A DNA stretch of 64,000 nucleotides. Source: Nitrospirota bacterium (GTDB lineage Bacteria; Nitrospirota; Thermodesulfovibrionia; Thermodesulfovibrionales; UBA6898). A program made the translations under genes and the position numbers. Location of the stretch: the NCBI GenBank assembly GCA_021814475.1, contig JAKAIE010000002.1, forward strand, positions 43,844 through 107,843, read 5' to 3'. The first letter of the stretch is position 1. Each line of letters starts with the position of its first letter. Below, piece after piece: positions 18,666 to 30,648 of the stretch. The notes under the pieces were generated by a model. It saw only the letters and a program-made list of their open reading frames with translations. It ran no database searches and was not told the origin of the DNA.

Positions 18666-19079
18666 TCAGAGAGTCTGTCCCGGCTGCTGCTCCGTGGGGC
18701 CGGCCGCGAGGCCTCGGGACTTCATCTTCCTTGTCGCCGCGATCCAGAGGCATACGCCTCCGACAACCAGACCGAGGACAAAGATATTCCTCGCGATAAG
18801 CCCTGCGCCGTGGCCCCTGTCGCAGGCAGGCTGCCACTCGATCCGGCTGAAGGAGAGCAACCGGGGAATGGCGCCGATGCAGATCCAGGCAAGGGCATAC
18901 TTCATCAGCCTTGCCATAAGCCGATAGACATTCATCAGGAGCGCCATGCTGCCTTCGCCGCCTGCAGGGGCATTTCTGAGGATAAGCCAGACCGTCAGCG
19001 CGCCTGCCGCCGGCAAGGCGGTCGCCGCATCATGGAGAGAATTGTTTATTGTCAGAAAAACGGCAAAGCCGGGGGCCAT
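18666..19079 (-). CDS. Small integral membrane protein
   Basis: About 137 residues with three to four hydrophobic segments and no named family. ATG 19077-19079 is preferred because GAGGAG lies just upstream, though closely spaced; a TTG start at 19100 is also possible. The middle segment (YRLMARLMKYALAW, then GAIPR) matches the pattern of the membrane protein at 6655-7047. It is one base upstream of mutS2, probably in the same transcript. Confidence 0.55.
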   Translation of the reverse strand: MAPGFAVFLTINNSLHDAATALPAAGALTVWLILRNAPAGGEGSMALLMNVYRLMARLMKYALAWICIGAIPRLLSFSRIEWQPACDRGHGAGLIARNIFVLGLVVGGVCLWIAATRKMKSRGLAAGPTEQQPGQTL

Positions 19080-19253
19080 TGTCTCCTCGCATTTGGTCAA
19101 AGGGTATTGTAATTGTAAATGACTGCGTTTATGCTTTTCAATGAATCTCTAATATTGGCGCCGCAAGGTCCCGCCCGGGGCGGTTCATAAGATTTACTTA
19201 TTGCCTTATAGGGAAAATTTTAGCTAACCTGTTATTTTTAAATATAAATCCGC

Positions 19254-19282
19254 TTGACAAAGATTTTGCCGTGTGATAATCT
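19254..19282 (+). promoter_or_regulatory. Promoter of the F1 ATP synthase operon
   Basis: A perfect -35 TTGACA at 19254-19259 and TAATCT at 19277-19282 with a 17-base spacer. GATAAT at 19275-19280 with a 15-base spacer is the alternative. The first gene starts at 19325 after a GAAGGTGG ribosome binding site. Confidence 0.7.
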
Positions 19283-19324
19283 TCGTAAGTTTCAGAGCAC
19301 AAAAACTTACGAGAAGGTGGTAAG

Positions 19325-19747
19325 ATGCTTGACATTCATCTGAAGTGGCTGCTTCTCCTGATGGCGAATTTTCTCGGCCTGATCTTTATCCTCAATATAA
19401 TCCTGTTTAAACCTCTGCTGAAGATCTTCAGGGAACGAAAAGAGACGGTCAAATCCTCCCTCGATGCGGCGAAGGACATGGCAGCGAGAAAAGAGGAGGG
19501 CCTTGCCCGGATGCAGAAGGAGATCTCCGATGCCAGACAAAAGGCGAAGGAAGTCTTCGAGGGTCTGAGGGGCGAGGGGGTACAGCAGCAGAAGTCCGAA
19601 CTCTCCGCTGCGGAGGCGAAGGGGGCCGAGATGCTCCAGTCCGCGCGCGAGGAACTGAGGAGAGAGGTCGAAAAGGCCCGTCAGGCGCTCAAGGCCGATG
19701 TCGAAAAGTTCTCGGACGAGATCGTCAGAAAGCTGGTGAAGGCGTGA
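19325..19747 (+). CDS. atpF': ATP synthase subunit b'
   Basis: 140 residues. One N-terminal transmembrane helix (LKWLLLLMANFLGLIFILNI) is followed by a long charged coiled coil (RERKETVKSSLDAAKDMAAR onward), the b/b' stator architecture. It is shorter than the following b gene and lies directly before it, as in the b'-b pairs of many bacteria. With b it links F0 to the F1 head. The 3' end overlaps the next start by 4 bases. Confidence 0.85.
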   Translation: MLDIHLKWLLLLMANFLGLIFILNIILFKPLLKIFRERKETVKSSLDAAKDMAARKEEGLARMQKEISDARQKAKEVFEGLRGEGVQQQKSELSAAEAKGAEMLQSAREELRREVEKARQALKADVEKFSDEIVRKLVKA

Positions 19748-20364
19748 TGAAACAGATGCTGACCGGAAAGCCGGAAACAGGATACAGAAAACTCCATACC
19801 ATGCTCTTTGTCCTCTGCTCCCTTCTTTTTGCCTCGGTGGTTTACGCAGCCGGAGGCGAGGCTGGCGCAGAACATGAGCCGTCGCTCTTCCAGGCCTACT
19901 TATGGCCTGTCGTGAATTTCCTCGTGCTGATCGGCCTGGTGATCTATGTGGTGAAGAAGGCTGACCTCGGGGGATACTTCCGGAAGCGGACCGAACTGAT
20001 CGAGCAGACGCTCAGGGAGGCGAAGGAGGCGAAGGTCCTTGCAGAGAAGGCTCTTGCCGAGGTCGACGAGAGGCTGAGGGTCAAGGACAAGGAGATCGAC
20101 GAGATAATCACGTATGCCAGGCAGTCGGGCGAGAACGAGAAGACCAGGCTGATCGCCGAGGGCGAAACGATGAAAGAGAAGATCATCGAGCAGACTAAGA
20201 ACAATATAGAGTACGAGGTCAAGCGGGCGAAGGAGCTGATCAAGGAAGAGGCCGTCCTGGTCGCGATGGAGCTTGCCGAGAAGAAGCTGAAAGAGAAGAT
20301 GACGAAGGAAGAGCAGATCAAGCTGCTCGAAGAATCTCTTGCGAAAATCGAGGGCAAACAGTGA
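19744..20364 (+). CDS. atpF: ATP synthase subunit b
   Basis: 206 residues. A leader-like hydrophobic segment (about 18-38) precedes a second membrane segment (WPVVNFLVLIGLVIYVVKKA, about 55-75), followed by a long coiled coil. The N-terminal extension of about 45 residues (KPETGYRKLHTMLFVLCSLL) is longer than in classical b and may be a cleaved signal. The start overlaps the b' stop (ATGA) and the end overlaps the delta start by 4 bases. Confidence 0.9.
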   Translation: MMKQMLTGKPETGYRKLHTMLFVLCSLLFASVVYAAGGEAGAEHEPSLFQAYLWPVVNFLVLIGLVIYVVKKADLGGYFRKRTELIEQTLREAKEAKVLAEKALAEVDERLRVKDKEIDEIITYARQSGENEKTRLIAEGETMKEKIIEQTKNNIEYEVKRAKELIKEEAVLVAMELAEKKLKEKMTKEEQIKLLEESLAKIEGKQ

Positions 20365-20900
20365 AACCGGCAAAAGAAGCTAAAAAATATGCAAAGATGT
20401 TCGTCAACTCCACAGGTCTTGACCAGGTGCCCCAGGCACTGGCCGAGCTGGGCGCGGTCGAGCAGCTCATGGCGAAGAGCGCGGATTTTAACGGCCTCCT
20501 GATGAACCCCGCCTTTTCCGATGAGGAAAGGGCAAAGGCTCTGAAGGCGGTTGCCGACACGGCGAAGATGTCCGACAGGGTAATGCAGTTTGTCCTGCTG
20601 CTGACGGGTACCGGCGTGATTGCGGCTCTGTCCGAGGTTATCAGGAACGCCACGCAGATCTACCTTGAGAAGAAGAAAAGGGCGCGGGCGACGGTCATGA
20701 CCCCTGTCGAGTTGAGCAAGGAGCATCTTGACAGGCTGAAGGTATCATTGAAGAAACTGATCGACAGGGACGTCGATCTGGATTACGTCCTTGACCCATC
20801 CCTGCTTGGCGGCGTGATGGTGAAGGTCGGCAGTACGATGTATGACAGCAGTATCAAAGGCCAGCTGAGGCTTTTAAAAGAAGAGCTTATAAAGGGGTAA
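20361..20900 (+). CDS. atpH: ATP synthase subunit delta
   Basis: 179 residues, usual length. The family pattern shows in [20 protein letters not shown] near 50-70 and in the C-terminal [20 protein letters not shown], followed by [12 protein letters not shown]. Delta caps the alpha/beta ring and binds the stator b subunits. GTG start, coupled to atpF by a 4-base overlap; atpA follows after 4 bases. Confidence 0.93.
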   Translation: MKPAKEAKKYAKMFVNSTGLDQVPQALAELGAVEQLMAKSADFNGLLMNPAFSDEERAKALKAVADTAKMSDRVMQFVLLLTGTGVIAALSEVIRNATQIYLEKKKRARATVMTPVELSKEHLDRLKVSLKKLIDRDVDLDYVLDPSLLGGVMVKVGSTMYDSSIKGQLRLLKEELIKG

Positions 20901-20904
20901 TCAG

Positions 20905-22413
<1,509 letters not shown>

Positions 22414-22453
22414 GGAGTCCGGGGGGCAGGCCCCTGCGTTATAGAGGAGAATA

Positions 22454-23326
22454 ATGGCGACATTACGCGATATAAAGAGAAGAATCAAGGCAGTCCAGAG
22501 CACGAGCAAGATCACGAAGGCGATGAAGATGGTCGCCGCCTCGAAGTTCAGGAGGGCCCAGCAGCGCATGTTCGAGATGCGGCCATACGCCGACCGGATG
22601 AACGGCGTGCTTTCCGGTCTTGCCGGTTCGGCCGAAGGTGAGACACATCCCCTCCTTGCGGTCAGGCCGCGCAGGAAGGTCGAGATACTCGTTCTTACGA
22701 GCGATCGCGGTCTCTGCGGCGCATTCAATGCGAACATCCTGAAGGCGGCGACGCGACATGCGGCTGAGCTCCGGGCTGAAGGGTTCGAAGTGGTGATGAG
22801 TTCGGTCGGGAGAAAGGCGCGCGACTTCTTCAAAAGACGAGGCATCTCTCTGCGCAACTCCTGGGTCGGCATATCAGGAAAGATCTCCTATGCGAATGCC
22901 CAGGAGATCGCCGGCGATATCATAGCGACCTATACGGAAGAGGCTGTCGATGAGGTTATACTGGTCTATAATGAATTCAAGTCCGTCGTCGCCCAGAAGG
23001 TGGTGATCGCCAGGCTGCTTCCGCTCGCTCCGATCGAGACGGCGGAGGAAGATACGCTGCCGGTTTACAACTTCATCTACGAACCTTCCATGAAAGGGAT
23101 CTTCGAGCAGCTGGTGCCGAAGAACGTAGAGATACAGGTGTTCCGCGCACTGCTGGAATCCCAGGCCTCCGAAGAGGCGGCCAGGATGTCGGCGATGGAG
23201 AACGCCACCAAGGCGGCCAACGAGATGATCGGCAGTCTCACCCTTCAGTACAACAAGGCGCGGCAGGCCTCGATCACGAAGGAACTTATGGATATTGTCG
23301 GCGGCGTTGAGGCCCTGAAAGGATAA
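22454..23326 (+). CDS. atpG: ATP synthase subunit gamma
   Basis: 290 residues. The N-terminus [20 protein letters not shown], followed by [16 protein letters not shown], is the conserved rotor helix; [14 protein letters not shown] and the C-terminal [20 protein letters not shown], followed by [11 protein letters not shown], complete the family pattern. Gamma is the central rotor shaft. AGAGGAG precedes the ATG. Confidence 0.97.
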   Translation: MATLRDIKRRIKAVQSTSKITKAMKMVAASKFRRAQQRMFEMRPYADRMNGVLSGLAGSAEGETHPLLAVRPRRKVEILVLTSDRGLCGAFNANILKAATRHAAELRAEGFEVVMSSVGRKARDFFKRRGISLRNSWVGISGKISYANAQEIAGDIIATYTEEAVDEVILVYNEFKSVVAQKVVIARLLPLAPIETAEEDTLPVYNFIYEPSMKGIFEQLVPKNVEIQVFRALLESQASEEAARMSAMENATKAANEMIGSLTLQYNKARQASITKELMDIVGGVEALKG

Positions 23327-23338
23327 TACTATGAATAA

Positions 23339-24781
<1,443 letters not shown>

Positions 24782-24783
24782 TA

Positions 24784-25197
24784 ATGGCGGAGGGAAAACT
24801 GCTCCTTGAGATAGTAACACCCCAGGGGCTGATATTCAGCCAGGAGGTGGATGAGGTCACCGCAGCAGGGACAGAGGGTGAGTTCGGCGTGCTGCCCGGC
24901 CACGTTCCCTTCGTGACGACGCTCAAGATCGGCATGCTCGCCTGCAAGGTCGGGAGCGAGACGAAGATCTTCTTCGTGAACTGGGGCTACGCGGAGATCG
25001 GACCGGAGAAGGTGCTGATCCTTGCGGACAGCGCGGAGAGGTCGGACGAGATCGATGTCGAGCGGGCCAAGGCCGCGATGAAGCGGGCCGAGGAGAGGCT
25101 GCAGAAGGCTGCGGATATAGACTTTGCGAGGGCAGAGTCGGCTGTTGAGCGCGCCGTCACCAGGATACAGATTGCAGATCTGAGAAGAGCGAAATAG
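24784..25197 (+). CDS. atpC: ATP synthase subunit epsilon
   Basis: 137 residues from ATG 24784, two bases after the beta stop; the open frame upstream is inside atpD. LEIVTPQGLIFSQEVDEVTA and GTEGEFGVLPGHVPFVT are the N-terminal beta-sandwich signature; the C-terminal half is a helical hairpin (DVERAKAAMKRAEERLQKAA). Epsilon couples gamma to the c ring and inhibits hydrolysis. Last gene of the operon, followed by an intrinsic terminator. Confidence 0.95.
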   Translation: MAEGKLLLEIVTPQGLIFSQEVDEVTAAGTEGEFGVLPGHVPFVTTLKIGMLACKVGSETKIFFVNWGYAEIGPEKVLILADSAERSDEIDVERAKAAMKRAEERLQKAADIDFARAESAVERAVTRIQIADLRRAK

Positions 25198-25222
25198 CCT
25201 TTCCGGATTGACGGACCCAAAC

Positions 25223-25252
25223 AAAAAGGCCTGCTGCAACGCAGGCCTTTTT
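25223..25252 (+). terminator. Intrinsic terminator of the atp operon
   Basis: GGCCTGC pairs with GCAGGCC around the loop TGCAAC (25235-25240), flanked by an A-run at 25223-25227 and a T-run at 25248-25252. It lies 25 bases after the atpC stop and should work in both directions. Confidence 0.92.
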
Positions 25253-25408
25253 GTTTCTCCGATGAGAAGAGAAGTAGCCCCTCCTCATATTTCCTGCCAA
25301 AATGAAGCTGCCGATGGTATACTTAAGAAGCAGTTTTCTGGAGGGACAGTATCTCCTGTGTTCGGAGTCTTATCCTTCTGTCACTTGATTAAACGGAATA
25401 GGGGACGG

Positions 25409-26314
25409 ATGTCGGGAAAATTCTCAGCAGTGATCACTGCCGTAATTCTCGCCCTGCTGTGCGGTGCCGCGCATGCAGAGGGGCCCCCTGTCCTTGTCAT
25501 CAAGAGCGCCGATATATCTCCTTACGACGAGGCGGTGGAGGGCTTCAAAAAAACCTGCAACTGCAGGGTTCGGGAGGTCAACCTTCCGGATATCGATTCC
25601 GGGGGCATCCGGGAGATCGTCTCCGAAAACAGGCCTGGACTCATCCTGGCGGTCGGGGTCGATGCCCTCTCCCTTGCGGTTGCCGTCAAGGGTACGCCTA
25701 TCGTCTACTCTATGGTCCCCACTGCGCTCCTGCCCGAGATCTCGGGGAGAAACCTCTCCGGGGTGAGCATGTATATCACTCCCGAGAAATATATTAATGC
25801 GATCTCCGAACTCTTTCCTTTACTCAGGCGCGTGGGTGTGGTCTTTGACCCTGCCTGGTCCGGTCCTTTTATCAGGGATGCGGAGCGTGCCGCCCATAAA
25901 AAAGGGATCGAGCTGGTTCTGAAGCAGGTGGGCAGGCCGTCCGAGGTCATCTCGGCTCTCCACGGCCTGAAAAACAGTGTCAACCTGCTCTGGATGATCC
26001 CTGATCCTACGGTGGTCAATCCTGAGACGTTCAAGTACATGCTGGACATCTCCTACCAGAGGCACATTCCGGTCTTCACCTTTGCGAGAAAGTATGTCGA
26101 GATAGGAGCTGCGGCCGGACTGAACAGCGTTCCGTACGATAGTGGAATGGAGGCCGGGGAGATCGCAGCCCAGCTTCTGACAAAGGGTCTGCCCGAAACC
26201 CCGATAAGGGTGGGGGCGAAAAATGTGTCGCTGCTGGTGAACCGCAGGATACTGAAGAAGATCGGCATTGCCATCCCTGCAGAGGTGGGGGGGAGGACCG
26301 TGAATGTCGAATAG
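25409..26314 (+). CDS. ABC-type periplasmic substrate-binding protein
   Basis: 301 residues from ATG 25409. The signal peptide is MSGKFSAVITAVILALLCGA with an AHAEG cleavage region. The fold pattern (ILAVGVDALSLAVAVKGTPI then VYSMV, and FPLLRRVGVVFDPAWSGPFI) fits the ABC_sub_bind family of YnjB/TrpX-like solute receptors. No permease or ATPase gene is next to it. Instead it overlaps the sensor kinase gene by 11 bases, so it is likely to serve as a ligand-sensing partner of that kinase. Confidence 0.82.
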   Translation: MSGKFSAVITAVILALLCGAAHAEGPPVLVIKSADISPYDEAVEGFKKTCNCRVREVNLPDIDSGGIREIVSENRPGLILAVGVDALSLAVAVKGTPIVYSMVPTALLPEISGRNLSGVSMYITPEKYINAISELFPLLRRVGVVFDPAWSGPFIRDAERAAHKKGIELVLKQVGRPSEVISALHGLKNSVNLLWMIPDPTVVNPETFKYMLDISYQRHIPVFTFARKYVEIGAAAGLNSVPYDSGMEAGEIAAQLLTKGLPETPIRVGAKNVSLLVNRRILKKIGIAIPAEVGGRTVNVE

Positions 26315-27878
26315 CCCATACGGGAAAAGTTTCGGCTTCAGACTCTTCAGGACCTTTTCCGTCATCGTGATGGTCTTCGCCATTTTTTTCGCGATCGCGG
26401 TCGTCTCCTATCAAAAGAGGCTCGTCACAGGAGACCTTGTCAAGGAAGGGAAGATGATATCGATCCTCCTGGGCAGCAGCCTGAAGCCGTGGATCTTTGC
26501 GGAGAATCCGGCGATGCTGAAGGATGCCCTGAAGGACATCATGGAGTACCGGAATGTCACCTTTGTGACTTTTTACAACGCCAGGGGGGAGAGCATTTAC
26601 ACCGGGAGCAGGACATCGCGTCCCGTGGAGGGCCCCGTCTTTTCCCCCCCGGACTTTGCCCGGATGGTGTTTGCAGAGTCGGATGCGCGGTATTTCCATG
26701 TCGACGATCTGACGAACAGCATCGACATTGTCAGTCCCGTGCCCATGGAGGCGCCGAGCAACGCGGGCGATGCCCTCTATTTCAGCCCCGGGAGCAGCCG
26801 GCAGAAGGAAGTTACTATAGGCTACATCCGGGTCGGCATCAGCAAGGACTCGCTCAGGAAAGAAGAAAAGGCCATTATCGCGAGGGTTGCTTTCGCGACT
26901 TTCCTGGGGATCCTGGCCGGGCTGATCATCCTGTTCATCTCGATCCGCCGGGTGACGGTCCCTCTGAGCGCCCTGACGGAGCATGTACGGCTTTTCGGAA
27001 CCGGCGAGGTCACTGAGAATGTGCCGGTCACCACGGACGATGAGATAGGCAGGCTCGCGGCCGCCTTTAATACGATGTCGGAAAATATCCGCAGGAGGGA
27101 CGAGGAAAAGGCACTGCTCCAGAACAGGCTGCTGCAGTCGGAAAAACTCGAATCCGTGGGCAGACTGGCCAGGGGTGTCGCACACGACTTCAATAACATC
27201 CTTTCGACGGTCCAGGGCTCCCTGTTTCTTATCGAAAAGAAATTCCAGCTGGATGGGGCGATGATGCGACATGTGGGGCAGATCCAGAAATCACTTGCAA
27301 GGGCGAGGGCGCTGATCCAGCGTATTATCACGTTCAGCAGGGCGCAGGTGATCGAAAAGCGGCTGATGGAACTCAACAGCTTCATCAGGCGGGTATCTCC
27401 TGCACTGGCGAATATCGGTGATGACAACGTGAACCTCGCGATCGCCCTTGCAGGGGAGGACATCCTGGTGATGGGCGATCCCCTGCAGCTGGAGCAGCTG
27501 ATCATAAACCTCGTCTCCAATGCCAGGGATGCCATGCCGGAGGGAGGAGAAATACATGTCAGTACTGATACGGCGCTGATCAACGTGAAGGATGCGGAGA
27601 AGCTTCCCTCCCTGCGGCCCGGCGGGTACGCGGTCATACGCGTTGCCGATACGGGAGGAGGCATTGAAGAGGGGACGAGAGAAAAAATATTCGAGCCGTT
27701 CTTTACGACAAAGGAGAACGGAAAGGGGACCGGGCTCGGGTTGTCGATAGTCTATGGAGTGGTGGAGCAGCATAAAGGGTACATAGACGTGGTTTCTGAA
27801 AAAGGTCGGGGGACCACCTTCTCGGTATATCTGCCCCTGTTTGAAAAGAAAGCCGATTCTCAGGATAATAGTCAGTGA
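26304..27878 (+). CDS. HAMP-containing sensor histidine kinase
   Basis: 524 residues. Transmembrane segments at about 15-37 and 196-214 enclose a periplasmic sensor region of about 155 residues. A HAMP domain (about 212-265) leads to the dimerisation domain with the phosphorylatable H294 in [18 protein letters not shown]. The ATPase has [13 protein letters not shown] (N box), DTGGGI (G1) and [15 protein letters not shown] (G2). The HDFNN type is common in partners of NtrC-like regulators, and the next gene encodes one, overlapping by a few bases at most. Confidence 0.92.
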   Translation: MSNSPYGKSFGFRLFRTFSVIVMVFAIFFAIAVVSYQKRLVTGDLVKEGKMISILLGSSLKPWIFAENPAMLKDALKDIMEYRNVTFVTFYNARGESIYTGSRTSRPVEGPVFSPPDFARMVFAESDARYFHVDDLTNSIDIVSPVPMEAPSNAGDALYFSPGSSRQKEVTIGYIRVGISKDSLRKEEKAIIARVAFATFLGILAGLIILFISIRRVTVPLSALTEHVRLFGTGEVTENVPVTTDDEIGRLAAAFNTMSENIRRRDEEKALLQNRLLQSEKLESVGRLARGVAHDFNNILSTVQGSLFLIEKKFQLDGAMMRHVGQIQKSLARARALIQRIITFSRAQVIEKRLMELNSFIRRVSPALANIGDDNVNLAIALAGEDILVMGDPLQLEQLIINLVSNARDAMPEGGEIHVSTDTALINVKDAEKLPSLRPGGYAVIRVADTGGGIEEGTREKIFEPFFTTKENGKGTGLGLSIVYGVVEQHKGYIDVVSEKGRGTTFSVYLPLFEKKADSQDNSQ

Positions 27879-27883
27879 GGCCG

Positions 27884-29269
27884 ATGGACATGGACAGGAT
27901 ACTGATAGTTGATGATGACTCTGATCTGAGGGGTGTCTTGAGGGACGTCCTTGAGGAAGAGGGGTTTGCCGTATCAGAGGCGAAGGACGGGAGGGCGGCG
28001 CTCAAGGCGTTCAGCGCAGACCGTCCGGATGCGGTGCTGCTGGATCTCAACATGCCGGTGATGGACGGCTTCGAGACGATGCAGGAACTCCGGAAGGTCG
28101 ACGATACCGTGCCGGTGATCATCGTCACCGCGTTTGGCGACGTGCCGACGGCCGTCGGCATGATAAAGAAGGGCGCCTATGATTTTACCCTCAAGCCGCC
28201 GGAGTTCGAGAGGCTGATCATTACGCTCCGGAAGGCCGTCGAATCCCGGAAACTCTTCATCTGCGTAAAACAGCTCGATACGCAGCTCGATACGCAGCTC
28301 GAAGACCGGTTCGGCAGGAGCCCCGCGGCCCGGGGCGTGATCAAACAGATCAAGCAGATAGGCAGGACGGATATTTCGGTGATCATCCAGGGGGAGACCG
28401 GGACTGGAAAGACGGTGGCGGCCTCTGTCATCCACAGCATGAGCGCGCGAACCGAAAGGCCGTTTGTGCATGTCGACATCGGTCTCATACCGGATCAGCT
28501 GGTAGAAAGCGAACTGTTCGGCTATAAGAAGGGCGCCTTTACCGGCGCCGAGAGGGACAAAAAGGGATATTTCGAGAGCGCGGACAGGGGCACGATCTTC
28601 CTCGATGAACTCGAGAACATGTCCGGGCACGTACAGATGAAGCTGCTGAGCGTGATCGAGAGGAAGGTGGTCTATCCTCTCGGCGGCACGAGCTCAGTGG
28701 GCGTGGATATCCGCGTGATCTCGGCGACGAATTCGGACATACGGAAATATGTGCAGGAGAGACGATTCAGGGAGGACCTCTTTTACAGGCTGGGAGAATT
28801 CATCATCACCATGCCGCCTCTGCGCGAGCGGGCAGACGATATTGTCTTTTTCGCCGAGAGGTTTATCCAAGAGGCGTGTTCCGATTTCAACAAGCAGGTA
28901 CGTCCGCTCGCCCCGGATGCCGTTGAGCTCCTCAAGAGGCACCATTGGCCGGGGAACCTTCGTGAACTCAAGAATGTCATGAAAAGGGCGGTCCTGTTGA
29001 CGGAGGGGGATGTCATCGGGAAGCACCACATAGAGATCATGGATGACGTGAACGGGGGTGCCTGCGGAGCGCTTTCGCGCCTGACACTTAAGGATGCGAT
29101 GCGGGACGTTGAATTCAGGCTGATCTCCGAGGTCCTGCGGTCAACAGGATTCAACAAGTCGCGGGCGGCCGAGATACTCGACACCAGTTATACCAACCTC
29201 CTGGCAAAGATCAGGGAATATGGCATAAGGGTGCCTGAAAAGCCGGCCAGAAACAACTCCGGGGGCTGA
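27884..29269 (+). CDS. NtrC-family sigma-54-dependent response regulator
   Basis: About 460 residues. The receiver has DDDSD near 10 and the phosphoacceptor D in VLLDLNMPVMDGFETM. The AAA+ domain has Walker A GETGTGKTVAASVIHS, the sigma-54 contact loop GAFTGA, and Walker B GTIFLDELENM. The C-terminus is a Fis-type HTH (FNKSRAAEILDTSYTNLLAK). Starts at 27875 (GTG), 27884 and 27890 (ATG) are all possible. It probably answers to the upstream kinase; the target promoters need sigma-54. Confidence 0.93.
   Translation: MDMDRILIVDDDSDLRGVLRDVLEEEGFAVSEAKDGRAALKAFSADRPDAVLLDLNMPVMDGFETMQELRKVDDTVPVIIVTAFGDVPTAVGMIKKGAYDFTLKPPEFERLIITLRKAVESRKLFICVKQLDTQLDTQLEDRFGRSPAARGVIKQIKQIGRTDISVIIQGETGTGKTVAASVIHSMSARTERPFVHVDIGLIPDQLVESELFGYKKGAFTGAERDKKGYFESADRGTIFLDELENMSGHVQMKLLSVIERKVVYPLGGTSSVGVDIRVISATNSDIRKYVQERRFREDLFYRLGEFIITMPPLRERADDIVFFAERFIQEACSDFNKQVRPLAPDAVELLKRHHWPGNLRELKNVMKRAVLLTEGDVIGKHHIEIMDDVNGGACGALSRLTLKDAMRDVEFRLISEVLRSTGFNKSRAAEILDTSYTNLLAKIREYGIRVPEKPARNNSGG
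28271..28302 (+). repeat. Tandem 12-base repeat in the regulator linker
   Basis: CAGCTCGATACG occurs twice in a row (28271-28294) with a third partial copy (28295-28302), encoding QLDTQLDTQLED between the receiver and the AAA+ domain. Units of twelve bases keep the frame, so slippage would change linker length in steps of four residues. Confidence 0.7.
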
Positions 29270-29497
29270 CGCGGTCGTTCCACGGGGGGATGGGACTCCC
29301 CTGTCCCGCGTTGCCCTGCGGGTATGAGGTGATCCCGGTTACTCCACGATATTCAAACTTTGTAAGCTATATAGTGAAACTTTGAATAGATAACTCTTGC
29401 CGACGATTTCTCTTTTCCTGGCAAATCCTTATATATCAAGTAGTTTTCAGTATAAATACTCTGGCATTGCTATTGCTTATAGATATATGTCAATAAT

Positions 29498-29914
29498 TTG
29501 GAGGGTAAGAGTACGGATCTGAGAAGCCGTATCAGCAGACATTGTGAGGGATCTGAATGTCGGGGAGCGTCGGGGGGACAGAGTGTCTCCTCGCGCAGGA
29601 TCTTGAGGGCTGGGAAGAGGGTGCGCAGCACCGGCGGACGTGCGGTGCGCGAAAAAGGGTCAAACGGAGTCAGGCGGAGTAGCAGGCGCATCGGCCGGAG
29701 GATATTAATTCGCGTTTTGCTGTCGCGGCGCGAACAGGAAGTGTTGAGATGGGTGAATCTGGGCAAGACATCGTGGGACATATCCGTGATATTGAATATC
29801 ACAGAACGGACGGTGAATTATCATGTCGGCAATATCATGCGGAAGCTCGGCGTCAACAGCAGGGTGCATGCCGTATCAGAGGCATCTGGCAGGGAATTCG
29901 ATAATGGATGGTGA
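29498..29914 (+). CDS. LuxR-type HTH protein with uncertain N-terminus
   Basis: 138 residues if the TTG start is used. The C-terminal 65 residues are a clear LuxR/Fix[48 protein letters not shown]. The first 70 residues are arginine- and serine-rich and do not resemble a folded sensor domain; the real start may be a GTG or TTG nearer the HTH, or the gene may be a truncated remnant that lost its N-terminal domain. The 3' end overlaps the receiver gene by 11 bases. Confidence 0.6.
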   Translation: MEGKSTDLRSRISRHCEGSECRGASGGQSVSSRRILRAGKRVRSTGGRAVREKGSNGVRRSSRRIGRRILIRVLLSRREQEVLRWVNLGKTSWDISVILNITERTVNYHVGNIMRKLGVNSRVHAVSEASGREFDNGW

Positions 29915-30287
29915 ACATCCTGCCTGGGTGGTGCTGCTGATCGAAGATGATCACGGGGTCCGGCAGGTCCTGCGCGAGACACTGGAGAGGTCCGGCTATT
30001 CGGTTTATGAAGCCTGTGACGGCGTCGACGGCATTAATATGTACAAGGAACATGGCGACTCCATCCATCTTGTCCTCTCGGATGTGATGATGCCGCGGAA
30101 GAACGGGCGCGAAGTCTATGACGAGATACGGCGGCTGAAAGAGGACGTGAAGGTCCTCTTTATGAGCGGCTACTCTGCCGATATCATGGACAACCAGATG
30201 ATCAGGGAAAGGGGCCTGAACTTCATGCCGAAGCCGATTAGGCCTCAGGAACTCCTCGTGAGGATCAGGGAGATTCTGGACGCGTAA
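29904..30287 (+). CDS. Stand-alone receiver domain protein
   Basis: 127 residues from ATG 29904, preceded by AGGGA. IEDDH gives the acidic pocket, [12 protein letters not shown] the phosphoacceptor aspartate, LFMSGYSAD the switch residue and MPKPI the conserved lysine. There is no output domain. The MSGYS pattern is like receivers attached to hybrid kinases. It overlaps the LuxR-HTH gene, so the two may work as a split FixJ-like regulator. Confidence 0.85.
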   Translation: MDGEHPAWVVLLIEDDHGVRQVLRETLERSGYSVYEACDGVDGINMYKEHGDSIHLVLSDVMMPRKNGREVYDEIRRLKEDVKVLFMSGYSADIMDNQMIRERGLNFMPKPIRPQELLVRIREILDA

Positions 30288-30648
30288 GGAAGTACTGCTA
30301 TTGTCTGGGCTGGGATGGCAGGCATCAGGAATTGCAAAAACGGCTTAGTGGGGGGATCAAGGGGGATCGGCGAGACTGTTAATTCCTGAGGCCTGCCATT
30401 CGGGGGCTCTGTCTTTAGATCGTTCTGCAACCAGACTGCTCCGGGCATCTTTTCTGACTAATATTCTTCTTTCGACCTGCGTTTCCTCATTATTTGCCGC
30501 TTTTCTTCTTGTGCCTGTGATCCGGGAAATGACCCATCTGCCGGGGCGCCCCATCGCTCGTTTCTGGTCCAGGTTTATTCTTGACGCCATGAAAAAAAAA
30601 GTGTATAAGTGATGGTAGCTGTTAAATATATTACGCAGGGGAGGATTC
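30288..30648. promoter_or_regulatory. Intergenic stretch with a strong promoter at its right end
   Basis: No gene is supported here. The antisense open frame crossing it lacks a start signal of its own and has a composition typical of a shadow. At the right end TTGACG (30581-30586) and TATAAG (30604-30609), 17 bases apart, form a good promoter; the spacer contains an A-tract. The downstream gene starts at 30649 after GGGGAGG. Confidence 0.55.
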
